Shown here: one piece after another, positions 48,001 to 60,000 of the stretch
Position numbering within the stretch: the stretch's first letter is position 1
Layout of the letters: each line of letters opens with the position of its first letter
From: Centropus unirufus
Lineage: Eukaryota > Chordata > Aves > Cuculiformes > Centropidae
Direction: 5' to 3'
Length of the DNA: 64,000 nt
Assembly: GCA_013397695.1 (NCBI GenBank)
Contig: VYZI01000053.1
Span: 2,069,982 to 2,133,981 of the forward strand
Notes under the pieces: generated by a model
Told to the model about the DNA's origin: nothing
The model's database searches: none
Seen by the model: only the letters and a program-made list of their open reading frames with translations
Made by a program: the position numbers and the translations under genes

Positions 48001-51000
48001 CCTCCTTTATCGCTATGCCATGGTTCTGTGTCACAGAATATACATTTATATCCATAGGAGCTTCTGTTCCTTGTGCAAATCCATTCCTGATAATTTCCTG
48101 CTTTTCCTTGGCTTTGGAATTTCCTATCCTTACAGTAGCCAAAACAACAATCAGGATAAAATGATGTGCGCTCTGAAGAAGGCGTCATTATTTCTCCTTG
48201 GAGCTTGGTGTCATGGCCATAGATCATAAGGGAGAAGCTTGACAAGTCTCAGTTATTACTATCACAAGATTAATTACAAAACTGCAGGGCTGGATGTTGT
48301 GTACTTAATGCCTGCCATATTACCCTGTGTGCAGCCTCTCTGCTGTGAGTGTGTAACCACTTCCTTGTTTTATCTACTTGGAAAAAAGTGTGTGGCTTTT
48401 GTTTTGTTTTGTTTTGACTTCATCCTTCTTTTTCTTAAATGATGTAGTGATGCTTGGCATGTGTCTTCCAAGGCTTTTCTGTCCACACTGCAGTTGATAA
48501 AGACTGTGATGTCGCTACAAAAAAAAGCAAACCATCAAGATATCTGATATGTTAGTTGTTATTTGCAGTGCAAGACTCTTTATTATAGGAGAGCTGAATA
48601 TTGCCACTGAATCACTTGAATTGTAGAAAATAACAGTTAACTACAATATAGATGTGCTGACAAGGAAAAAAAGATAATGTCTCATGTATTAGTGTAGTAA
48701 TATATTTTTTTCTGTTGTATTTTTCTATTTAAGTCTCCTCTCCTGTTTTCTTAAGGATCTTTACTAATTTGGTTGAGAATTAGACAAAACTGGAATTCTG
48801 TCCGTTCAGTAACGTGGCAAATGTTGGTGCCAGAGTCTGACACTGATACACAAAACTTGAAGACTATGATCTGGTATCAATCCTGAAAGACACCGCAGAG
48901 ATTTGTGAAGGCTTTGATGGATGTGTATCTAGAAAAAACTAATTTTCTGTAGCCAAATGATGTATTTTCCCTCCCCTCCGATCAAATGTCAAGCCTGCCC
49001 ACTGAATCAATACGTTCAAAAAATGTGATATGAACAAATAGCATGGTTTCATTCTGTCCCAGCTGGCTGCATCCTCAGTTGTAAACATTTTGAAGGTGTT
49101 TCTTCACATTTGTGAGTTTGCATAAAGAAAGGGCCTTATGCTTGTTTTCCTTAAGCAGGTTGGGCAAGCCTGTTTGAGTTTCATTAGCAACTGCCTCCGC
49201 AGAGCACCTAAGAACACATTCAGTTCTTTGTGGGACTGCGCTGTGAAAATCTTTGCGCTTTGTATTCTCATCACTGTTTGTGTACCGTGGTGGTGTAAAA
49301 AGTGAGGAAGAAACCTTAACATAAACCAAGCATATTCTTTTTTCAAACTTTGAGAGAATGGCAAATGCCAGATTTGTCATGGGTCCAAATATGTGTTTGC
49401 CATTTCCTACTTTAATTCTGGTTCATAACTGTGTATTGCCAAAATAATTCCTCCAGTCTAAGTAGCTTTGGTTGTAAAATGAAAGGATTTTATGTGTTTT
49501 TTCACTGCCTGGGATCTGCAGACTCTCAGTCTGGGTGCTGTATGGGCATGGAATAATGATACTGTTCTTAATACAGAGTAAAACCTGTGTGAACAGAGAG
49601 AATACCAGAGGAGATGCAGATGTGCTAATAAACTCTTGTCAACCTTTTATAGCATATAAAATATTCAGACTTCTAATCTTGGCATGGCTAGCAAGATGTA
49701 AAGGTAAGAATATAGGGAGTGGGCATAAATGAGGGTAGGGAGAAGGAATGAATTCTTCATTAGTGTGTCTGGAGCTGGCCATGAGCTGTCTGCCTTAATT
49801 TGTCACAGCATTTAAAAGTTAGGCGATGCTTAGATCAAGTCTGTGTAAGAGCAGGGGGATCAATGAAGTTTATTTTGTTTGTAACAGCTTTATATTAAAA
49901 TGAAGTAAGAGAGGTGCATTAAAACAGTGCTTCGTATAAGTGGCTTCATGTTAATGATGAGGTTCCCTCCTCAGGTACAACCCCATTCCATAACTTGAGC
50001 TTGGAGGGTTGAGGAACAGTTAAATCTTGTACGCTGCCCCTTTCATAGTGTTTCTGAGCACCTTAGAGCTTATAGAAACTTCAGTATGAAGACTTTTTCT
50101 TAATGAAACCAGAATTTTACGTTTTCTTTTCTGCCATGCAGTGTTGGTTTTAGGTTATTTGGATTCTTTTGTGTATTCAGTAATGAAATTATTAAGTGAT
50201 ATTCTTTTTAAAGTCAAATCTTTGGGCTACTTTTTTTGGGTTTTTTTGTGATTCCTTGAAATGCTTTAGTTCCAAGTTCACAGCATTGTTCATTGGTATA
50301 CAAGATGAAATTTAGCTTTTACAGTTCTATTCCAGTCATAAGGATTTAAAAGTTTTGAAATAGCTTTCTTTCTTTCCTAGGTTTGCCAAGCTGAGGGAAG
50401 TATTTTATGGCCTTTTGTTTGTTATTATCTGTGGGGACTGTAAGCTGAGCACAAATATTGGTCTGTCCCCTGCTAGTGCAGGCTTCCTCCTTCTTGGGTA
50501 GAAGGATTTTGAATATTCTGTCCTATTCTGCTGCTGTCCCTTGGCATGTCTAACTCCATTTTAATCTGGGGCAGTGACCATTCCATCAGAATGGGAACAG
50601 TTCAGGGAAAACTGGTTGGGGATAAGTGGCTGGTGTAAAAGTACAGATGGGGATAAAAAAGATCTTTCATTGTTATGATTCAGTTTCTGAAATATGTGCT
50701 CTTCTAAAGTTATGACTTGCTCCTGAAACCAGGTCCAGAATTTCTTTCATGGTAAGGAAGCCTAAGCTACTGAGAAAAGGATCTTAGACCAGAAGCCTCA
50801 CTGAGAGAAGCTTTAATTGCTTTTAAACAGTTTCCTCAAGAAAGGCCCTTGAGGACTGGTTCTGATTTACCATATTCAGTGAGTGTCTTGAAGTATCATA
50901 AATTCTTTAAGTATCATTAAAGGAATGACTTAATTTCATTTATTAAGGTTCTCAGTTTTATAGGCTTGATATCTCTTTACCAGCAGCACAATATCCTACC

Positions 51001-54000
51001 CATTACCGGGTGCCTGAATAAACATCACAGTTAAAAAGCTGTGTGAATGAATAATGTACGAAGATGCGTTGCACTCCTGTGTGCTGGAGAGTTTTACTGA
51101 GCGAGGTCAGGGTAAGAGAGGAGATGAAAAGGGCTCTGTGTAAATGAAACACACCATGGCTACTGAGATGTGGAGGTATTGGTGTTTTCTTTTGGCTGGC
51201 TCTTAAGGGTTCTTAATATTGTAATGTAACAAGGTACCATCTGCACCTCGAAGGAGCTGCTTTTGGTTGAGGCTTCTGTTTGAGGTAATAAGTTTTCCTT
51301 CTTTTTTCCTCCTCTGTACACATGTCCAGTCCTGGGATTTGTTCTTCCGAAATGCTAATGCGGGCCAAGCATGTGATCCCCATCTGCCAGATCAGCTGGA
51401 AAGAAAGGCATCGTTTCTTCAGAGCCATGGCCTGGCCCAGACCCCGGGTAAAGCGGAAAAGCTTGTTGAAGATCACCTTGCTGTGCAGTCTTTAATAAGA
51501 GCATACCAGGTAAGTGTGCCGTGGGGTAGATGTGAAAGAGCCTCTCCTTTGCCAACCACCTTCTTCCTTTTTATGCTCTGGTTTGTCTTCTGGCCTCAAC
51601 TCTTGTCATCTCATTTTTGGTCCAAAATGACTCGAATTAGACGGTCTTTCCTTCCCAGTGCAGTGCCTGGACACTGAGGTCCTGAATTCAGACTGGGATG
51701 CTCCTCTGGCGTCCTCACAGCCCTGATGTTGGTCACCTCACTTCACCTGGAAGGTCTACATGGAGATAGTTGTTTGCAAAAGGGAGCATCAATCTACTGG
51801 GTTTTGTCCATTTACCTGGAGCAGGAGCTAGGCATTCTAGAGCTTGGCCTTTGCTATTCTTTTGTCTCACTTGACTGTGTTAAGATTTGGGTCAGTGTCT
51901 CTGATTCAGTACAAAATTGGAAAACTAAGTTATCTGAAATAGTCTTGCTTCATAAGCAAGGAGTTGTCCTGTTACTAATGAATCTCCTGATGTGTGCAGT
52001 GAGACGAGAACTCTCTTTCAACAGCAAATGTTTCCACGATCCAAATCTGTCCTCATCTCTGCCTTTTTTAACGTAGGAGGAAATGTGCTTGGCTTGTACA
52101 TCCAGTCTGAATTTTGAGATCCTTGATTTGACCAGGATTAGAGGTAAAGAGAGAGAGAACACCTATAATGAATTAACCAGAAGGTGAATTCTGGGAGGCT
52201 GATGGTACTGAGTTTGAGTCAGCTTTGATGAATTTCATTTGGAGAGCTGTTCATCAAAGTTGACTGTTTCACACTCAGATTTTTTTACCCCTTTTATTAA
52301 ATTAAGAAATTCTTTCCCCTTTTCCTTTAAAAGAAGGGGTTTGGAAATATCACAGTGTTTTTGGTTAGATGTTTTCTAAATGTAAACGAGTTTACACATT
52401 TTTTTAGACTTGTGTTGAATATTTTAATTTCAATAAAAGTCTTAAAAATAGTGTGAAACAAAAAAGACCCTGCTAAACTGTGTCGAGCAAAACACTCCAG
52501 TTTTATTTTTAAATTCTGGAGTTTTGCCTTTTTTTCTTTAAAAAAATAGGTAGGTAACTTCCCAAGAAATTTGCCACAGTTTGACTTGAGCAGATCTTTT
52601 CTGCCCCACACCAAAAGCTTCACCTTCTGTTTGCTGTCACCAGAGGAATAGAAGGGGAACCTTAAAAACCCCTTTTCTGTATATATTGCGTTCTCATTGC
52701 TAATTCAGATATGAACCCTGTTAATCCAGTTGTTGGAGGTCTTGTACAAGAGTAGAAAGGTTTCGGAATATAAAGAATATATAACATTTGCTTAGAAATT
52801 GCTATGTAGAAAACAACAACTTCAGCCCATTCACTTTTGGGTGCTGTAAAAATCTGTTGAAGAACTAGAGAAAATTGGACAATGTTAGTCTGCTTTGACG
52901 CCATCTACTTGAAAATAGTTCAGGGATTGCCCTTTTGTTTCCTGTATTGGAAAGAGTGCACTGTTTGACCCAAGGGGTGGGGTGGAAATGCCTGTATGAA
53001 CAGCAGACAGCCTGTGACACACGATGAGAGAGGATTACCTACGGCAATTGTCTGGTTTTAAAAGGTATTTAATGCCCTCTACATTCAGCGTTGAAGTGAT
53101 ACAATCAATTTGTGACCTCCCTTTGCCTGATAATGAAATGAAATGGAAAAGGATGCAGAACTTTCATTTCTCAGACCTGTCAGTATCTTACGGGTTTTGT
53201 GGTAGGCTGCTCTGTGGTCTATTGAGCTGCTCCTCCATACAGGCAGTTAATATATTGCTTTTTCTCATGCAGAGCTCTGGGCACAGGGAAAGAAGGATTT
53301 CCAGTGAAATACATGTGCTTAACTGAAACGAGTCTAGATAAATTAATTTCTTTTATAACATAGAGATTTTTTTTTACATGTATTTAGAGAATATGATTTT
53401 AAAAACCAGTTTCAGGTATTCTGTGCTGGCATTTATTCAAATTAATGGCACTTGGTGAGAATTTTGCATGCACGTATTTTCACAAGGTTGACCCCGATTT
53501 TTGCAGTTGTTAACCTTTTATGTATCCACTGAAAGAAGAAGTTATTAAAAAATAACTTGATATTGAGGACAATTCTGTCTTTTTTTAAAGACCAAACTGT
53601 TCCTGGAGTGTAATACAGTGCTTTGCTGATTTGCTTTCCTGACTTCTGATGTTCCTGCTAATCCTCTTTTTACCAGTACTACAGGGCAGATGTAGCTTAG
53701 GGAGGTGAATTATTTGCTGTTGATGATGCTTGAGAGAGAATTGTTTGCTTAGTTCCAGTCAGATGGACTTTGTGCTGCTGTAAACACTGAGGTGGCACAA
53801 ATGTTGCCGTGGGCATCATTTGGCCTATCAGAGTTTTATTACTGGTGATTCATGAGATGCAAACGATCACAGGGGCCAGACTGAGTTTACAGAGCTGGTG
53901 CTTCTTAAAAAGACCGCATATTTCGGTTTGCTTGGGAGTGGAATGCATTCTGTTATGAACTCACCGGCAAATATAGAGCATTTGAATATTGTTTTTACAA

Positions 54001-57000
54001 GTCACTTCTTGATGAACCACACTTCAGTCATGCTCTATTGCGGTGTGATACAATTCATTATTTATATGGTAGTTTATTAGGTTTTTGTTTTTTTTTCAGG
54101 GAAAAATAGCATAGAATGGTTTGGGCTCGAAGTAACCTTAAGGATTATCCAGTTCCAGCCCCCCAGCCATGAGCAGGGACACCTTCCACTGGATCAGGTT
54201 GATCAAAGCCTCATCCAACCTGGCGGTGAACACCTCCAGGGATGGGACAGCCTTGACTTCTCTGGGCAACCTGGGCCAGGGCCTCCCCACCCTCCTAATA
54301 CCTAATCTAAATATTTCACCTTAAAACTGTTCCCCCTGGTCCTGTCACTGCAGTCTGTGATAAAGAGACTGTCCCCAGCTTTCATGTCGCCCCCTTTGAG
54401 AACTGGGAGGCTGCTGTTCGGTCTCCCTGGAGCCTTCTCTTCTCCAGGCTGAACAACCTCAACTCTCTCAGCCTGTCCTCCTATGGGAGGTGCTCCAGCA
54501 TCTTTGTGGCCTCCTCTGGACTGGCCTTAACAATCCATGTCCTTCCTGTGCTGAAGAGTCCAGAACTCATTTGATCTTAGTGAGGCTGTCACCAATCCCC
54601 TCCTTATTTTCCATGTGCCTCAGCAAGGTTTCCAGGAGGATCTGCTCCATGATCTTGCCTGGCGCAGAGGTGAGACTGACTGACTCATAAGTAATAGTAG
54701 TGCGAATGAAATCCTGCCCAAGTGATCTGAATTTGTCCTTAAAAAGAAAAATATTAACCAGAAAATATTCATATATTCATATATAAAAGACTTCTAATGA
54801 GCTGATTTTGTATATGAGAATCTCTCTCAAGAGGCATTACAAATGTTTATTTGTGGCTTTGTTGAATCAATTATTTATCCAGCAGCAATGTTAAATGTTA
54901 ATGTAAGGCAGTAGTTTATAGCAACTCGTGGATTGCAATAGTACTAATCATATCGATAACTAGGCACTGGCTAAATTCTCCATTGAATTTGCGTTCCTTG
55001 GTGTCTCGAATGTCAATTTTATCATAGATGAAATTCCCCAAATTTAATTCACGAAAATAAATGCTGTCTCATGTGGAGCAGAGCTCCTAGAGAGTGGTTC
55101 CTTCACTTCTGATGCAAACATCTTCAGCACTGCCCTGTGCTTTAGGTCAGCAGTGCTGTATTTTAGTATCTGGAGGTGCAGAAGAGAGGATTCAGGCAAA
55201 AATGCAGAATAACTGAAATAGAAAATGATAGGATTTGTCGACTATTCCTAGTGTCTTAATTTTCCCCAGACATTTAGGATAGAATCATTAGTGGTTTTCT
55301 TTACTTCAGTGTAATTCAAGTTTAAATTGTATGTCAGACGAAATAAATATTATGTTCTAATGTACATTCACCAATTTTTAATAGAGGTAGTAATTATATC
55401 CAGAGATATGGTACTTATTTCCTGTTTTTTGTTGGAAAGCTTGGGAAGCAGGACCATCTTGTGACATTATGGTGTTTTCATATTTGACTTCATGGCTATG
55501 GAGAGATGTTTAGTTTACTGCTGGCACAGGTTGTCCAGGGGGGTAGTGGAGGCGCAATCCCTGGAAACGTTCAAGGTCAGGTTGGATGAGGCTCTGAGTA
55601 ACCTGATGCAGTCGAAGATGTCCGTGCTCACTGCATGGGGTTGGTCTGGATGGTCTGTAAAGGTATCTTCCAACCCAAAGCATTCTATGTCAGTGACTTT
55701 TTCCCTTTATCTGACTTTGGTTAGCATGATTTCATTTTTCTCTCCCTTTTCTCCTTTTTTTCAGATCCGTGGGCATCATGTGGCTCAGCTAGATCCCCTT
55801 GGAATTCTGGATGCAGACTTGGATTCGTTTGTTCCATCTGACTTGATCACTACGATCGATAAACTTGGTGTGTACACTGTATGCCTTGTTATTTCCAGTG
55901 GTCTCTTGTCTCATTGTGCTGAGGTGATTAAACAAGACATTTCAAGGGAAGGTTCTACCTTTTCTTGTTGCTTATATAATGAAAAAATTTCTCTGAGCAT
56001 CTGTAAGGAGGCTCAGATTTCAAGAGGATGGAATTTCTGCTCTGAGATCCCAGGTGAGGTTCCTATGAATTCACCTTGTGCTGAGTGAAGATTATAAACA
56101 GTTCATAAAACCTCTAAATGTTATGGTTTTGAACCACACCATAAATTAATATTAACCAATATTAATCATAATTAATATTAATTAGTCCAAGATTCTGGTG
56201 ATCTATATTACTTTGATATTATTATGCTCAATACTTGTTTTGACTAGGGACTTCTGAAGATGAGTCAATAGGAAAAACAAGCAATGAAAAAAATGCTGGG
56301 TAGAGGAACTTAGGGTACATTTTGTACCAAATTTGGATTCTAGCGTCTGGTACTTGTTCCTTCTGTATAAGTCGAAGCCTTGAGAAGAAAACATGGAACG
56401 TGTAAAATTCTTGACTTGTGTATGTAATGCGATGAGAATGATTTTAGTTGACTGCTGGAAGAATGTAATCCCCTGGGGCCTCCTTTCACAGAGGTTGTTC
56501 TGGTTGCTAAGAAGGCAGATCTTTGAGAAATTGCACTGATCAATTTGTTTGCTCCTCTCTGCCTGAATAAAACCCCATCTGATTGATTTTTCTCTACTCT
56601 TCAATCTACCTGGTTTGTAAAAGAGGTGATTTTCTACTTGATAAAGACACTGAATCAATTTTTCTTTGATAAGCAGGGAAGTTTTTTGGACCAGACATAA
56701 AACATGGTGCAAGTAGTAGATAAAACACGTTCTGCTCAATTTTACTCTAAATACATCTACTGCCTCTTTGCTGCTGTGTTTTCTGTTTCTGGCTGTAGGG
56801 AAAGAAGTAGTTCTGACCCTTGATCCTATAAAGGTGATGGAGTGCTTAGGTCTGTAAGTAGAGAGGTGCTTGCACAAATCAGGGACGTTTATCAGCTTTA
56901 ATTAAAGGGAAGAACTACTGGAAAATATATTTAACATTTACTGCATGAATAGAATCTGTTTGGAGCACAGGTGGGTGCTGGCACGTGGGTACCAATTCCT

Positions 57001-60000
57001 TTAACCCCTAAAGGCAGTCCAATAGGAAGTGTAGTGTCTGGTCCGAAGGCGGTGTCCTCATGGGAAAAATATGCATGGAGCTCTCATGGGAAAAATGTGC
57101 AAGACCTCCAAATGAGATGGGGGTTGTGTTGGAGAGTGCAACCGAGGTGATATTTCAATTTGTGAGGGCAAACAAAATTTCCAACTTGGTCTTGGGATAG
57201 CAAAAAAGAGAAGGATCTCAAATGCTGCCTATCCTTGAATGTTCTGGGCAGGAAACTTACAGAAGGTCTTGAGTAGGACAGAACGTATTTTCGGGTTTAA
57301 TTTTTCTGTGCTCCTTCCCTCCCTTCTCTCCCTTTTCCTTTTTTGAGAAACCTTCTGGTGGGAAGTTTCCTTGGGAAGGTGCTTCTAAAAATGCAGCTGG
57401 ATGCAGACGTCTGTACTGCACAATTCAAGTTCCAGAATGGCTTTCAGGAGCTGTTGGATTGCACTAGGGTTGTTATCTCTTTAAACATGAGGTGATAGAG
57501 CAGTGAACAGGGAATGCTGCAGGACAGAGCACAGATGTTCGGAGTGTGCCCACATCATTCCTGGTTTTTGCATGACAGAACATGAAGAGCCTGTGAGGTC
57601 TGAAAGTCAGCGAAGGAAATAAAACATTTAAAAAAATTGGATGGTTACACTGTATTGTATCAAATGACGTAATTTTTTTAGCATTATAGAAAACCAGAAT
57701 TAATTTGGTGCTGCAAAAACCTAATAGAATTGCAAAAAGGCAAAACAGTGGTACACAAGCATTTATTTTTGATCACTCCAGGTTTGACACTTTAATACAT
57801 TATTAAAGCTAGTATTAAAAATAGTATTTTAAAATAGCATTCTTTTAAAAGATATTTCTCTTAAAATACAAAAAGTGTTATGATTGGCAGGGCTGCACAG
57901 TAAAAGTGGTCGCAATCCCATCCAATGGCCTGACTTCAACTCCAATTGCCGAGTTCCATTATCATTTAATCCTTAGATACTTCACTGTCATTTGTCAGAA
58001 AACTCATTGAATAGAGAATACAAAGCATTATTCTATATTATGTTAGAGTTTTGTGCAAAATGTCAGATTGGGTTTAAAGGAGATGCCTGCAGCTTGTCTG
58101 GAGCAACTATAGAGTTCAAAATTAAAAACTGAGAAGCTATTTTTACTTTTTATGATATTTTTACATGTGCACACACACTTATATGATTTTTATGCATATA
58201 TAAGTTTCTGCAGCTATATGTAATGTTTATTATAAGTTCCTTTACTTGTGTTTCTTACAAATGTAAGAAACTAGTTTTCCTTCCTTCATTTAACCGGTCT
58301 AGATGAAACTGTCAGGCACACCCTTTAACTCGCATTGATCAGTCTTTCAGTCATGTCTGTGGTGTATTTGGACTTTTGGAACCCTGTATTAGTTAAGTTA
58401 AGGATTTTCTTACATCATATTCTCAGCCAGAACAAGTTGAGGTATGTCTAAATCGAGATGGGCTTAAACAAGCCCTTGTTTAGTTGTGTCTGTGTGGAAA
58501 TCTGTTCTATAAGAGGTCACTGACTGGGAGACAGAATACAGGTCATGATACGGCTGTTCCCTATGAACTTCCCTAAAAAGAGAGAGAGAATGAATAGAGA
58601 TACCCTGGAAGTTCTACCAGAGTGTTTGAACAGGTTTTGTGTTTTCTCTTTGTCTATTAATAGTGTGTAAATTAATCTCATATGCATCCAACCCTATTGG
58701 TTCTGTTTCTTGCTCATGATAGAGCAAGGATGAAATCCCTGTCATGACAGTTATTTATTTTACTAAAGTGAAGTGCAGGATATAATATGGAAATTACACA
58801 GAGTCAGGCGTCACAACTGATGGCATATATGTTAATACCTTAAAATGTAAAAATATTTGGGTGATTTTAATTTCAGTTGTTCTATCTGAGCATTTAAGAA
58901 AGGTTTGGTACTTCTAATCAAATCATAACTATTCAAAAAAAACATTTCTTTTTAAAATCCAGACTGAGGTGCACTGTACTAATGGATGCCTCCCAAGTGT
59001 TGAGGCTTCCACATTTTAATCTGATACCTTCTTTCTTAATATTGCTTTATTAAACTTAATTCACAGTGGTTTGAAAAACAATGTTGGTTTCCTTTTTCTC
59101 TCCTGCCCTGCTTGGCAAATCCTACCTGTATAGGGTTTTATGGCTTGCATGAGTCAGACTTGGACAAGGTCTTTCAGCTGCCCACAACCACCTTCATAGG
59201 AGGGAACGAGAACAGCCTGTCCTTACGAGAGATCATCAGGCGGCTGGAGGTCAGTGGGACATCTTTTGATTTTGGGATTGTTTTCATCCAAGCAGAAGTG
59301 AACTTTCTCCCCTTGTCAGTCACAAAGAACTAATCCCTTGCCAGTTGTTGACAGAGCGTGAAAAGAATTCAAATGACGTTAAAAAGAATCCTTGTGCTGT
59401 TTCTTGAGATGGCAGCACCCTTGCTTTCATTGCCTGGATATCTGAAATATAAAGGATGAGTATAAAGCGTCCTATTTTTAAGCATCCTATTGCAGATAAA
59501 ACACCTTTGCTTACAGTGCTCAGGATGTACAGGGTTCTCAGAGCCCTGCTTTAGTGGGACTTTTCTCTGAGTGAAAATATGAGGGTTGGGTACCAAATTT
59601 GTGAAATCTCAGCTTTAGCTTGCAGATAGCAATGGTCCTTTCTTTTCCATCCCTGGTTATTCTTCTAGAGTCTCTTTATCTGTCACATAATAATGTGACA
59701 TTATTATGCCACATGGAGTCGTCATAATAATTTAAGGGAGTAAATAGAATTAGAGGAACACACTAATGGCAAAACAGAAAATAGGAATGGTAATGAATTT
59801 TTAAAGTACTAAGTCTTGGATATTCCTGACTATGCTTTTCCTTGGATTTAGGAGTACTGAACTTGTAAAGATTTCTGTTGCATGGTATTGTAATCCATTG
59901 CAGTAAAAAGGATGAGGGGTAAGGAAATGTTTTAAAGGGTGAAATACAAAATTGAGTTACAGGAGTGTAAAAATAATATAATTATGGGGCCCATGGGGTC

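Larger units (their letters stand above)
51510..55764 (+). other. OGDHL: OGDHL intron after coding exon 2
   Basis: This intron contains CR1 copies at 54110-54690 (-) and 55520-55690 (+). The rest is AT-rich unique sequence without coding signal. Confidence 0.75.
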
